A DNA stretch of 64,000 bases from Warburgia ugandensis (Eukaryota > Streptophyta > Magnoliopsida > Canellales > Canellaceae). The stretch spans positions 33,130,949-33,194,948 of the forward strand of contig CP141136.1 of NCBI GenBank assembly GCA_035236585.1, written 5' to 3'. Positions within the stretch are counted from its first letter, which is position 1. Every line of letters begins with the position of its first letter. The position numbers and the translations under genes were made by a program. The notes below the pieces were generated by a model. That model did no database searches and was not told the origin of the DNA. It saw only the letters and a program-made list of their open reading frames with translations. Shown here one piece after another: positions 24,496 to 37,400 of this stretch.

Positions 24496-25420
24496 ACCAC
24501 ATAGACGGAGTTTCCAAAAAAATGTGAACCATGAATTCTTGTTGAACTATATCTTATGGATAGAATATCCTAAGAAGGTATAAAATGATGCGAATCACCA
24601 TCTTATGACTTCAAGTTTGACATTGTGGATTAAGGCCTTTTTTTCTTTTTTTCTCCTCCTCAAAATTGTAGTTTTTCCTAGATCATGACAATGCCTTTCA
24701 TGGTCCTACTAGTCTATTGCATAGAATCACATTCCCTGTCAAGAGAAAGGTGAAATATGGTTTAAGGCACATAAAGTGCAGCTAATATGAACCCAATATC
24801 GTTATATATAAGACCAAAATGTTCTTTCATTATATGACAATAAAGTTGGGTACTATAAATGTCAAAATGGTTATTTCAAGTTCTTTCTTCCTACCAATGT
24901 AGCACTTGATTGTTCTTCTCCGCCTATTTTTTTGCTTTCCTCTTTTTCTTTCTTTCTTTCTTTCTTTCTTACTGTTTCGTGCCCCTTGAAACTTAGACAA
25001 TAAGTATGCTCATTTCATTCAAGCATATATTGATGCATTCGTTTGTAGATTTGGTGTGGTCGAACTTTAACCATTGTTCCTCAAATACCAAAACCCGAAC
25101 AGCTCCAGAGTAGATAGATTTAGAAAATTGAGAATAAGATATAAAATAGAATCCAGACCGAACCTAAATTTGTGTGAGTAAAAATGTTTTTTATTTAATG
25201 GTGGATAGATAGCTCATGCAAGCGAGGGGCTCCATTTGCATGGCTTGCCGCTTGGAAGCATTGGTGTGTATGAGACAAATGGCTTGGGTATGGAAATGGC
25301 GGAACCGACTGAACTCGGCCAATTGGCTGCCGTAAATATCTGAGGCCACACTGGAAAACCCATGCGGGGATCCAGACGGTTAGACTTATATCTTGATAAT
25401 GTGATATTAGTTAGGCATGG
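24496..25420. other. Region between LINE and ALDH promoter
   Basis: There is no gene. It holds a short (TTTC)n run at 24948-24969. From about 25200 on the composition turns less AT-rich as the ALDH promoter is approached. Confidence 0.5.
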
Positions 25421-25432
25421 ACAAAACTAAAC

Positions 25433-25604
25433 CACGTGGTTATCCTAATTATGGACATAAGCCTTCATAGATCAACGATCTGGAAGCATCCAATCAAGAC
25501 AAGATCTCAGTGGTAGTGACGAAAAGTCTGGATAAGCTGTAGATGAACGTCTCCACCATGCCCGCGTGGTTCGTGTGGGCATCAAAAGATTGTTACTTAT
25601 AAAA
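25433..25604 (+). promoter_or_regulatory. Proposed ALDH promoter: G-box and TATA box
   Basis: A perfect palindromic G-box CACGTG lies at 25433-25438 within ACCACGTGGT; bZIP and bHLH factors bind such sites in plants. A TATA element TATAAAA lies at 25598-25604, about 315 bp before the start codon, which would place transcription start near 25630. A weaker alternative is GGATAAAAG at 25796-25804, which would give a leader of about 90 nt. Confidence 0.5.
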
Positions 25605-25734
25605 CGAGGAAACTGTGACTTGTTTTGCTCTAAAAAAATTCAACGAGAGAAGTTTCTTCGCCGGCAAAAAGGGACATTGCCACGAGACGAGAACTGATCC
25701 CTTACGGTACTTAATTATTATAGATATTATACAA

Positions 25735-25778
25735 ATGACATGGCTGCGTATGTGTGGATAGACGTCTGGGAGTACTAG
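25735..25778 (+). other. Two possible upstream ORFs in the ALDH leader
   Basis: If transcription starts near 25630, the leader contains an 8-codon uORF from ATG 25735 and an overlapping 12-codon uORF from ATG 25740 that ends at 25778. Both end well before the main ATG at 25918. If the later TATA-like element is used they lie in the promoter and have no role. A GAA-rich run at 25871-25890 precedes the start codon. Confidence 0.35.
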
Positions 25779-25917
25779 AGTCCAAAACACAGAGAGGATA
25801 AAAGCCTAACTTCGGACCGATATCACACTCGGAAGGTAGTATTCTGCCAGTCTTTCTCGGCGACCCTAAAAGAAGAAGAAGAAGAAGACGAAAGAGAAGG
25901 TTCTGCAAGGGCTTTCA

Positions 25918-26020
25918 ATGGCCACCCAATGTAATGGATGCTCTAAAGTTCATTTCAAGATGCCAGAAATCAAGTTCACCAAGCTCTTCATCAATGGCGA
26001 ATTTGTGGACTCTGTCTCAG
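25918..26020 (+). CDS. ALDH2C4: ALDH exon 1 (residues 1-35)
   Basis: It starts at the first in-frame ATG of the conserved region ([17 protein letters not shown]) and ends in phase 1 inside the Gly35 codon, before donor GTTCTT. The frame reading on to 26262 is intronic. Confidence 0.93.
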
Positions 26021-29000
26021 GTTCTTCTTTTTCCTTCTTCCAAGTTTTACAGATCCTCTCTCTCTATCTCGACTTCAATTTGTGTTCCTTCGGAGTTTGC
26101 CTTGCAGTAGGATTCACGAATTCCTTGTTTTTCAAGAGAATTGGTTTCAGGCACGGGATTGTTTTATTTCTTTTTTCCCTTTCGGCATCATCAAATTGGG
26201 TTCTTTTTATTTGTTTCCACAATTCGATAAAATATCGCGGCGATTGTAGCTTCTTTCTCTGATAAACTGATTTGGCTCCTTTTGCATTGTGGCCGTACAG
26301 TTGTTTGAACATCATAGAACGGCTTCGGCTAATTACCAGTTGTTCTTAACTTGGTTTAAAGGTTGATCTAAGCCATCGATTGTTCATAAAAATGTCCTCC
26401 ATCCAAACTTTAGGATCATCCAATGATTAAAAGCAATTAGTCGGACCACAGTGATCAATTAAGAGTACCACGCGGTACACTGGCTATTTTTGTTTATAAA
26501 GAGATAAGACTGGTACAGCGCCGTGGTTCTTCACATCATTACACCTTTCCTGGACATTTTAGGGGGAATGCCAAATCAAAGATCCCACTTTTGGATGAAG
26601 GGAATTTCATTTGGACGATCCAAACCGTTTATTTGATTGCTCTTGCTTTTTGATCGGATGATTTTAGCCTACGGAACATTCTACTTTTTTCTTTTTTTCT
26701 TTTTTGTTACTGTATGAGACATTCTCCTTTTCATCGAAGGTCGGAAAAATGCTAGAATTCTCCAAACGTGAGGACGTTTTTTGGTTAGGAGATATCTAAA
26801 GCAAGAGCCAGTAGATGAATGGGTTGGATCATCAAAATGGGGCCCTTCACGTAAAAGTAATCGCTTTTGGTTTAGCATTAATCCGTTAGTTGATTGCTCC
26901 AAGATAATTATATTTTGATTATTAGCAACATGAAACTTCATGATTTAAAATGAGCATCTGCGGTCCAGCTGCGTGGTGATTCAAATTGATAGTCTACAAG
27001 GCACGTAAATCTTCTTCACTGAACGATCTCATCCATTATATTTCTGAGGGCCGAAATGGACGGCCCAGAAAGTTTGTAAGCTCCAAGATAGAGTTTTGAG
27101 TCTCTTGACCAATCAAAAGTTTAAGATAACAGTGGGTCTTATAATTGCTAATTGCATCTTAAACCAAAATATAATTACTTAAGAGCTGTTGGCCTGTTGT
27201 TTATTTGAATAATATTAAAGTGACAGCTCAGGCCTGCCAAAAGCCTGGGATATATCAATAGGCAGTTTGTCTGGGCACCTTTTTCTTGACTAATTTAACA
27301 CTTTTGACGGTGACTTGCTACTCTTCTTATGTATTTATGTCCGCGTTCATTAACAAGTGACAAGAGATGCTCCCCATTCAAACACGGCAGCTTGGGAAAG
27401 TCTTCTTCAAAGTGGAAGTTCATGGTGACCAAGAAATGTGGTGATGATTTTAACCGTTCATTTTCTTGTCCATACCTTATATAAGTCCTGCACTGAAAGT
27501 CTTCTGGATTGGATGATTTTAGGGAGTAGGGGTTTCAAATGGATGGTGGATGCCTCAGAAATTTTAGAAACATCGAACATAAAATCTTAACCAAACCGAA
27601 GGGCTGGGATCATCTAAGGAGAAACCTTTTGGGGATCACCAGTCTACAATATGCACTACTTTGTGTACAAGTGAACAATTTGGATGAACAAAATTAGAGA
27701 ACGCATGACCCCAGCGTAAACGCGCGGCACTAGGGGAAACTCCAGTACGGCGGAACCTCATTGTCAGTAGCAGTAGGCACCAAACTATAAATAAGGGTTC
27801 CCAGCTGTGGGTTGAGCCTGCCCATGCATCTAAAGCGTGGCGCTGGAGGAAACTCTAGTAGGCTGGAACCTGATTCTCAGTTATAATAGGCACCAACGTT
27901 ACGTAAGGGGTCCCAGCTGTGGGTTGAGCCATCCCGTGAATCTGATTTCTCCAACAAACTTTGGATACTGACTGATTGTTGAAAAAACAGTTTCTTACCG
28001 TCCTTGTCAGAGGATCAAAACTACACTTTTTTGTTCTAATCGACTATATACTAGATGATAGATGCTAGAGGAACTCACTGCGGGAGCTGTTTTGGGACTC
28101 AATCTAACCTAGCTAGCCCTATGCTCTGGCCTATTCATCTTGTTTGCAAGTGCCTTAAATTGGCTAGACACCAAAATTATTAATAACTGAATAATTTGAG
28201 TTATGCTGTTTTGGTTTTTTCAATAGTGATTATCAGATCTTTCAGTGAAAAACCTAGTAGACAGAATGGGAACGAAAAGATGAATGGAGCAAATCATCCC
28301 TAATGTGAGGCCTAGCTCGGTTAAGTCCCAAAAATAAATCCTAAATTGAGTCCTGCTAGCATGCTTTTGTTTCTTTTTTTGGTAAAGTAAAGAATTACAA
28401 AATAAATTACTCACACATTTCTAAATTTAATCTCCACCTAAAACAAAAAGAGACGACTCAATTTTGTTCTCCTACTTACTGCGCCAGCTTGAGTTATGTA
28501 CTATTGGAATCTTACAATTCCAGTGACCCGCAACAAAACAGGTAAAATGTTTGAAACGATCGACCCACGTACGGGAGAAGTGATTGCCAGAGTTGCGGAG
28601 GGTGATAAAGAAGACATTGATTTGGCTGTCAAGGCTGCTAGGCAAGCTTTCGACCATGGAAAATGGCCTCGGATGTCTGGCTTCGTAAGATTCTTTCTTT
28701 GTTTATCTCCTTTTTCTTTTTCTATTTTAGATAGTATCAGAGGATTCGAAGCAAGGAGTTGACATAAAAAAATTTAAAAGTACAAGTTGTCCTGGTACTA
28801 AAATCACGTCTAGTATCATTAGGACATTACTAAATATGCATTACGAATTTTCTTTTCTAAATCATACCAAGAACCTTTCACTGCATCTCTATTTTTTGTT
28901 GAACGAATCTAAGAAATCGAACAAAAGATGTTATCCTTGGACTCAATCCCACCGCTTGTCCAGCTTTGTTTGCTTCTTTCAATTGTGATTGGATAATCTA

Positions 29001-30719
29001 ACTTGTTGATTGGTGTATTTGTTCAGGAGACATAAACATGGGATTGAGATCCGAAAAAGAAAAAAACCAAAGTGCCATCTTTTAACTGTCTAATTCAAGA
29101 TTTAGAATCATTTGACTAGGAACCAACAAGAGGACATGGTATGATAGGTTGGGATAACTGTAACTTGTTACGAGTTCCAGACTCCTCAAGGGTGCGTGTG
29201 AGTGCGTGTGTCCTCCATTCAGAAAATTATATATACCAGTTTAAGGCAGCATGAAATGAATCAAGGAGATTTTCAGTAAAGAAAGATGGGTTTTATTAAC
29301 AAGGTGTAATTCAAGAATCATGTCACTGAAATTAGAGAAGAGAATTAACAAGGTTTGCTTTCAACTTAGTCACTTAAGGTTAATATCATGTCTAATGTTA
29401 AGACATACTATTTACATATGTCTGTAGGATTGTATCTAACTTGTTTTCTTTTTCTTGGTTAATGGTACTCAGGAGAGAGGAAGGGTATTAATGAAATTGG
29501 CAGACCTTATAGACCAACATATAGAAGAATTAGCTGCCCTAGATAGTCTGGATGCAGGGAAGTTGTTCTCGTTGGGTAAGGTATTGGATATACCTGAAGC
29601 AGCAAACGCCCTTCGATATTATGCTGGTGCCGCTGATAAAATCCATGGTGAGACGTTGAAGATGTCGAGGGCTCTCCAAGGTTACACTCTGCGTGAGCCC
29701 ATCGGGGTTGTAGGCCACATCATACCCTGGAACTTCCCTACGAGCATGTTCTTCATGAAGGTTAGCCCGGCCCTAGCAGCTGGTTGCACCATGTTAGTCA
29801 AGCCTGCTGAACAGACGCCACTATCTGCTCTCTACTACGCCTACCTTGCTAAATTGGTAAATCTCATCGCTTCTTAGTTCTTACACACACACACACGCAC
29901 AATATAAGCGTACATGGATCTCACTTTTTATACATGTAAAGAGACAAATATCTACTCAAGTACACTTATATACATGCAAACAGCTGAAACACACACACAC
30001 ACATATAATTTCAGCTGTTTTATGCAGGTGTAAGGAGCAGGTGATATTTGATTGGCAAGAAAAAAGTAGAAAATAGAAAAAGTTAAGAGGAAATGACAGT
30101 CAGAAACCTTTTCCTTGCCAATCAAATGTCAGCTACAGCTCCTTGCCAAAATTACTGCTCCCCTATATATAGGGGTGTGTTAGTTTCAGCTATTTCATGT
30201 AGGTGCAAAGAGTAGGTGACATTTGATTGGCTGAAAAAAAGTAGCAAACAGAAAAAGTTAGAGGAAATGGTAGTTAAAAAACCTTTTCCTGGCTAATCAA
30301 ATGTCACCTGTACTTTACGACTGCAACTCCTTGCTGAAATTACCTCCCCCCCCCACCCCTCACCACATATATATGCCCCATATACATAATACATATGTGT
30401 ATACAAAACTATTGCTTTTTCCACTATATCAATCTTGTTGCTCTATTTTTTAGTTCTTACACACACATGGATCGCGCTTTTTATACATGCAAAGAGGCAA
30501 ATATCTACTCAAGTACACATATACATGCAAACAGCTGAAACACACACACACACATACTTTCAGTTGTTTTATGCAGGTCTAAGGAGCAGGTGATATTTGA
30601 TTGGCAAGAAAAAGTAGAAAATAAAAAAAGTTAGAGGAAATAGTAGTTAGAAACCTTTTTCTTGTCAATCAAATGCCACCTGCACTTTACACCTACAACT
30701 CCTTGCCAAAATTACTGCT

Positions 30720-30779
<60 letters not shown>

Positions 30780-31403
30780 GTGTGTTAGTTAGTTAGTTTC
30801 AGCTATTTCATGTACGTGTAAAGAGCAGGTGGCATTTGATTGGGTGAAAAAAAAGTAGAAAACAGAAAAAGTTAGAGGAAATGGTAGTTAAAAACCTTTC
30901 TCTAGCTAATCAAATGTCACTTGTACTTCATACCTGCAACTCGTTGCTGAAATTATCTCCCCCCCACCCCACACACATATATACCCCTATATATAATATA
31001 AATGTGTATACAAAACTATTTGCTTTTTCCACTATATCTAGTCCATTCGTCTAGTTCAATCTAGATGGCCATTGTACCAGAGCTTAGATAAAAAAAAAAT
31101 TTTAAAAAGAAAGAAAGAAAGAAAAAAGAAAACGATTGCAAGATCTTCTTTTGTGTTGTTGTGTTGGTTGAAAAAATAGATAGTACTAAACAATCCTTTT
31201 ACTAGAACACCATTCATTTTTCAACCAAAAGGGCCACGTAAAAGACATTCTTTCAAGTGTTATTTTATCGAATTTTTAGTAAATAACCCATCCAAATGTG
31301 GCCAAACTTGATGAATGGATTTGATCTCAGAAAAATGCAAAAAAGTGGGGCCACTTCCCATTTTTCTTTGAGCCTAGCAAATGCTCTTGGGAGCCTCATA
31401 TAA

Positions 31404-31499
<96 letters not shown>

Positions 31500-34400
31500 A
31501 ATTATATGGTGCTCTCAGGTGTAAACTAGAGCACTTTTAAAAGTGAAAAGAAAAATGGGTGCAGCCCCACTTTCGTGCAATTTTTGAGTTCTAATATGTT
31601 CGTCTACTTTAGTCATGTCTAGATGGCCTATGCACCAAACTTAGATAAAAAAAACTAAATACTTGCAAGATCTTCTTTTGTAAGGCTCTTTCTAGTTGAA
31701 AAATGGACACTGTTAAACAAAAATTAGCCTCTCTCATAGAACCCATTTTTCAACCAAAAGGGCCACACAAAAGTAGCTTTTAAAATGTTTTTATGACATG
31801 TATTTTGGTACATAGGTCATCTAAATGTGCTCAAACTAGATGAATGGATAAGATCTAAAAAAATGCAAGAAAGTGAGGCCATACCCCAAAAAGAAATGGG
31901 GTCCGGTCCCACATTTTTGCATTTTCTTGAGATGTAATTCGTTCATCTAATTTAGTCACATCTAAATGGCCTATGTTCTCAATCCTGGGTCAGAAAGAAA
32001 AAAGCTTGCAAGATCTTCTTTTGTTTGTAAAATAGCAGGATGAATCTGCTGCTTCTGCATGTTTGCATGACAATTTTCTTTTATTATATAGCCATTCCCA
32101 TTTGATAAGTCTGTGAAATAAAATACATGGAATGAAGCTTTAGTTGGGCAAGACCTCCATATAATAATACAATTAGGCACCAATTATTGCTTAGGAGACA
32201 TAGCCCCCATTATCAAACTGCCCATATGCCAGATCTTACATTGATCTGCTATGGTTAGAAGCACATGGTCTAGTCTATTGCCTATTTGATTGATTAAGTA
32301 ATTGGATTAAACAAAGATAGAATCCATAACTAGTGGGCTCACCAGGAGAAGTCATACCCTAATGAAGCATTTCTTCTAATGGGTACCAGACACCTTCTAT
32401 GTTGAATGATCCTACTAACCTTGAACCGTTAAACGTCTCCAAAAGTTCATCGCAATGGTATAGAATAATCTTAACCTATTGTAGACACCCCTATTTTGCC
32501 ACATTTGTACTATTTTCCCAAAATATTGTAAGTATGCAGTTTGTGGATTTTGGGGTACGCAATACATATACACCTTCAACTGGTCAATTGTTCCATTGAA
32601 GATAAATGAAGGTTGTGGAGTCACCACCCATCTTTTGCTTAGTCTATAGTGCCAAGCTAGGGTTCACAAGGTTTCTGAGGTTGATTTTACATCCTATTAA
32701 CTAATTCGATTATTTCTTATACATAGATCCATTTGCCAATGGTCACGTATCCTTGAGGCTATTTTTATCCAATTAATAGCTTATAACTAACTAGACTTAA
32801 GCAAAAAAGAAGCAAGAGGTTTAATAGTCCTTTGGACCATCTAGCCATGGATCCTTAACCATACCTCCTTCAAGAAAGGTAAGATTGAAAAAATTAAACA
32901 TGATTCAAATAACACAAGGGGGACAAGATACCAGGCAGAGACATAGATTATGCTACCACTATGGCCTACTGGGTATCTTGAAAGTGTAAATGCATATGAT
33001 GCTTGTATGGAAATTTAAATAAGAAATTAAAAAAAGCAAGCTGAGTTAGTAGTCCATTAGGCCATTTGGCCTTGGGTCCATAAGCAAGACTTACTCTAAA
33101 AAGGAAGAAAATGACATGAATTTAAATATAGCACTTAGTGGTATATTGTACCTCTAGATATTAGGTTTTTTCTCTATTACTAAGTGGTTTAGATGTTAGG
33201 TTTTTCCTCAGATTAGTAAGTGGGAAGGACTTAAAAAGCTTACACCCACTTTGCACCTATTGTAACCAACCTTCGCTAAAGTTAAGTATCACATCATGTA
33301 ACTATAGCTGATTGTACAATTGATAGTGCTTATCCTTGTTGATTTCTTCATACCCTCATTGATGGCCCCATTGACCACCTACTTGTTTGATCAAATGGAG
33401 GGACATGAGGTGCTACACTTTAGGTAGTGGCTAAGCAGCCATTCTGGGTTGAGTATTGTGGATGCATTAGAGAGTATAAAAAGCAAGACAATGACATCAA
33501 TGTAATTGAAAACCATGTTTAAAGAAATGACTTGTAAGAATTAGAAAACCATATCTATATTGAAGACCATAACAAAGATTAATCGAAGTCATTACAAAGA
33601 GTAGTAGATCTTTCCATCAAATGTGCAAATCCTTTTTACTAGCTAAATCTTCAAGCAAAGTTACTTTTGCATGTAACTAAGATAGTGCCTTAATCCTAGT
33701 GTTTTCACATGTTTGGTGTCCTAACTCTAGTATCCTTGCCTCCAGCTTCCTTACTACCCTAATCCTAGTGCCTCACTATAACTCTAGCAGCACCCACATC
33801 TCTCTACAAGAAGCAAAAGCGAATATCAAATTGAGTGGTTCAAACCTAGATTTTGGTACTACAACAGTTGTCAAGGAAAATGAAACCTACCATTACCTCA
33901 TCAATCCCACAAAAATAAGTCCATCTTGAGTTGTAAATATATGGAGTCTACTTTTATTTTATCACATGGTTGTTCCAACATCTATCAAATTGATGACATT
34001 TATACACACCCCTATTTTTGCCTCATTTAATGCCTTTTGCTTGAAGGAATACCAAAGAGATATCTCAACTTACCTCTAGCTCATCCACCAAAATTGAAGA
34101 ATCAATGGCTTAGAGGGCCATTGCAAGAAGAAGGTACTTTGGTCAAGAATGCAATATTTCTTGCTTGAAAATGTGGAACAAATACCAACAATGAGAAAAT
34201 GAGGCCCACTTGCCAATTGGCCCATATTATTGCAATACAAAGGTGTCATTTTATCTTTTAAACCACACCCAATCACGTCCCTAATCTTATTGTTTATAGG
34301 GTATGTCCCATGTCCACCAAAGAACATCCATAACACCAGCCAAATGTTGCCCCCAGCTATAGCCCAAAAGATGCTGTCCAGACTATCCCCTTGCATTAGA

Positions 34401-37400
34401 TGCAAAGAAAGTACCTTTTTCTTTCTCTGCACATGAAAAAAGTAGACATTAAATGCCAAGATTATATTAAATTCCTTAAGTAATGATGAGATTTCTCTAA
34501 TACTGATAACATTATCAAAGGAAAGGATATTACCATAATAACTCTTTAGATAATAGTTAGCTCAATGGTAACTTAGATGCCAAGTAGAATGCCATGTCAT
34601 ATAAACAACGATAACCCTGGCAGCTATCACATCAACTACTCTAACATCTGTGATTTGTTAACTTTGGCAAAAGCCGACTACAATAGGTGCAGTTCCCTAC
34701 CACCTCATTTACCATCCGATAGTCATGTCAATGGTACAATGACTCGTATCAGTAGAATGTCACATCAACATGCCACATTAGTATGTGTTTTATCTATAAG
34801 TACCAAGGTGACTCTAAAAAGAGGACAAGCTTCTAAGTAAATTGGAAAAACTCTAAAATACCAGAGAGGAAGTTGCAGAAGTTCTTGGGAAAGGGAAAAG
34901 TCGTAAAGGCTCCTTTTTAGCTGTTCTCTCTCTTCCTCTTTCTTCCAAGAAGAGGAACTTTTTCCCTAGAAACGCTTCAAGAAGTTGTAAATCATCCAAA
35001 AAGAAGCCAGATTCCGTGAGAATTACTTATTTGCCCATTTTTACTTTTAGATCATGTAGCGTCTATAACATTGCTCTATCTATGTTGATGCCAGCATGTA
35101 TATGGTACTTTTATTGTAATCTTTTTTGTTTGAAGATCAAGATACAAGTGAGACTTTATATGAGCAAAGTATAATATTTTTTAGAGTTATTCAGGTGTTC
35201 TCTACCCAGTTTCTCTTCCCCTTTACATATTCTTTAAAGTCCTTGGGTGTATATAAAATGATTGTCAAGTAAGGGAGAAAGTGTAGGAAGCTAGTCTTAT
35301 GGGCCTTTAGTCCAACAAACTCCATTTAGAGCAATATTTGGTGATGGGGCTATTTGATAGGATGTGTGTGTACACACTTTATTTTTAGTTTTCTTTCATG
35401 TTTCCCTTTTCACTTTCGTAAGAGTAATGTAAGGGTATGTCCTATTCCTCACATAGACTAGGTTCACTCCTTATCATTGCCTCTAACATCGAGGCCTTCG
35501 AGCCTAAGCTTTACTTCTTAGCCATCATAAAAAGTGTCTTAGGTTAAGTAGAGACCTATTCCCATAGGCTAAGTGACTATATATAGGACTTAGTATTGCT
35601 AAGGATCGAATTGGTTAACAAGAACTAAAATCAACCCTAGGAACCTAGTGAGCATTGTCTTTAGTAGAACAACTAATCACTTCCAGGTTATATGCCTTGT
35701 GGACTTGAAAATTTTGCACCCCACATATCTACACCAATAGTAAGTGAGGCCAAACTTAAAGCATATGATGAGCTCTATAATAGACTAGGAACAAGAGAAG
35801 GTGAGAAAGATGTGTTTAAACTTGCAAAAGTAAGAGAACAGAAGGGTAAGGACTTAGAGCATGTTAGGTGCATTAGAAGCGATGATCAAAGGGTATTAGT
35901 CAAAGATGATGAGATCATACAAAGGTGGGAAATATACTTTCAAAAATTGTTAAATGACAATGGCCCTGAGAATATAGAGATTGAAAATACTATGAATCTA
36001 AATAACACTGGATATTATAGATATGAACGTAGGATTAGAATGCTTGAAGTAAAAGAGGCCTTGAGAAAGATGAAATTAGGAAAGGCCATGGGGCTGATGG
36101 TATACCAATAGAGGTTTGGAAGCATATGGGAGATAGTGGGGTAGTTTGGTTGACCAAGTTGTTTAACAAGATTATAAAATCAAAGAGAATGCCTAATGAG
36201 TGGAGGAAAAGCTCTATTGTACCAATCTATAAGAATAAAGGAGACATTCAGAGCTGCACTAATTATCGAGGGATCAAACTTATGAGCCACACCATGAAAC
36301 TTTTTGCAAGAGTGATTGAGAAGAGGCTACGACATGAAACAAGTGTATCGGAGAATTAGTTTGGTTTCATGCCTGGGAGGTCTACCATGAAAGCTATTTT
36401 CTTACTAAGACAATTAGTAGAGAAATATAGGGAGAGGAGAAAAGACCTACACATGGTCTTTATTGACTTAGAGAAAGCTTATGATAGAGTCCCTAGAGAG
36501 TTAATATGGAGGGTGTTGGGTGTTAAAGAGGTTTCTCAAGGGTATATAGACATAATTAAATATATGTATGAGGGAGCAGTAAAAAATGTTAAGACCACTA
36601 GTGGCGTGACTGGTGATTTTCCTGTCACTGTCGGATTGCACCAAGGATCAGCATTGAGTCTATACCTTTTCACATTAGTTATGGATGAGTTAACAAAACA
36701 TTTGCATGATGAGATTCCCTGGTGCATGCTATTTGCAGACGATATAGTCCTACTTGATGAGACAAGGGAGGGTGTAAACATAAAGCTAGAGTTATAGAGA
36801 GAAGCATTAGAATTGGAAGGATTTAAAATTAGCCGAACTAAGACAGAATATATGGAATGTAATTTTAGTAAGGAGAGTAGGAGTGGAGCACCAGTCAAGA
36901 TTGATAACTAAGAGGTCCCCATGAGAGACCACTTCCAATACTTAGGATCATTGATCCATGAGAGTGGAGAGATTGAGAGGGAGGTTACCCAGAGAATCCA
37001 AGCGGGTTGGAACAAATGGAGATGTGCATCGGGTGTTTTATGTGATCGGTGGGTGCCACTCAAACTAAAGGAAAAATTCTATAGGATGGCTATTAGGCCG
37101 GCCATGCTCCATGGATCAGAGTGTTGAGCAGTTAAGGAACATCATACTCATAGGCTGAGTGTCGCAAAAATGATGATGTTGAGATGGATGAGTGGTAAGA
37201 CAAGAAATGATAGAATTAGAAATGAAAATATTAGAGGAAATTTAGGGATAGCGCCGATAGGTAACAAGATGAGGGAGGGAGTGAGGCAATACAAGTTGAA
37301 GGTTCTAAAAGGGCAAAGGGAAGGCCCAAAAGAACGTGGATAGAAGTGGTGAGGAAAGATTTAAAAACTTTGGAACTAAATGAAACCATGGTATGGAGGA

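Noticed and set aside
26064-26315. Minus-strand frame across ALDH exon 1 and intron 1
   Set aside because: Shadow of the host gene; no domain.
30723-30776. (AT)n tract considered as an origin or matrix-attachment site
   Set aside because: A plain microsatellite between two MITE-like modules; nothing else supports that function.
34076-34459. 127-codon minus-strand frame in ALDH intron 3
   Set aside because: No recognisable domain; lies in probable LTR sequence, with an overlapping + strand frame of equal quality.
35692-36111. 139-codon frame starting [11 protein letters not shown]
   Set aside because: Its first 15 codons lie before the LINE target duplication; it is LINE sequence joined by chance to upstream intron.
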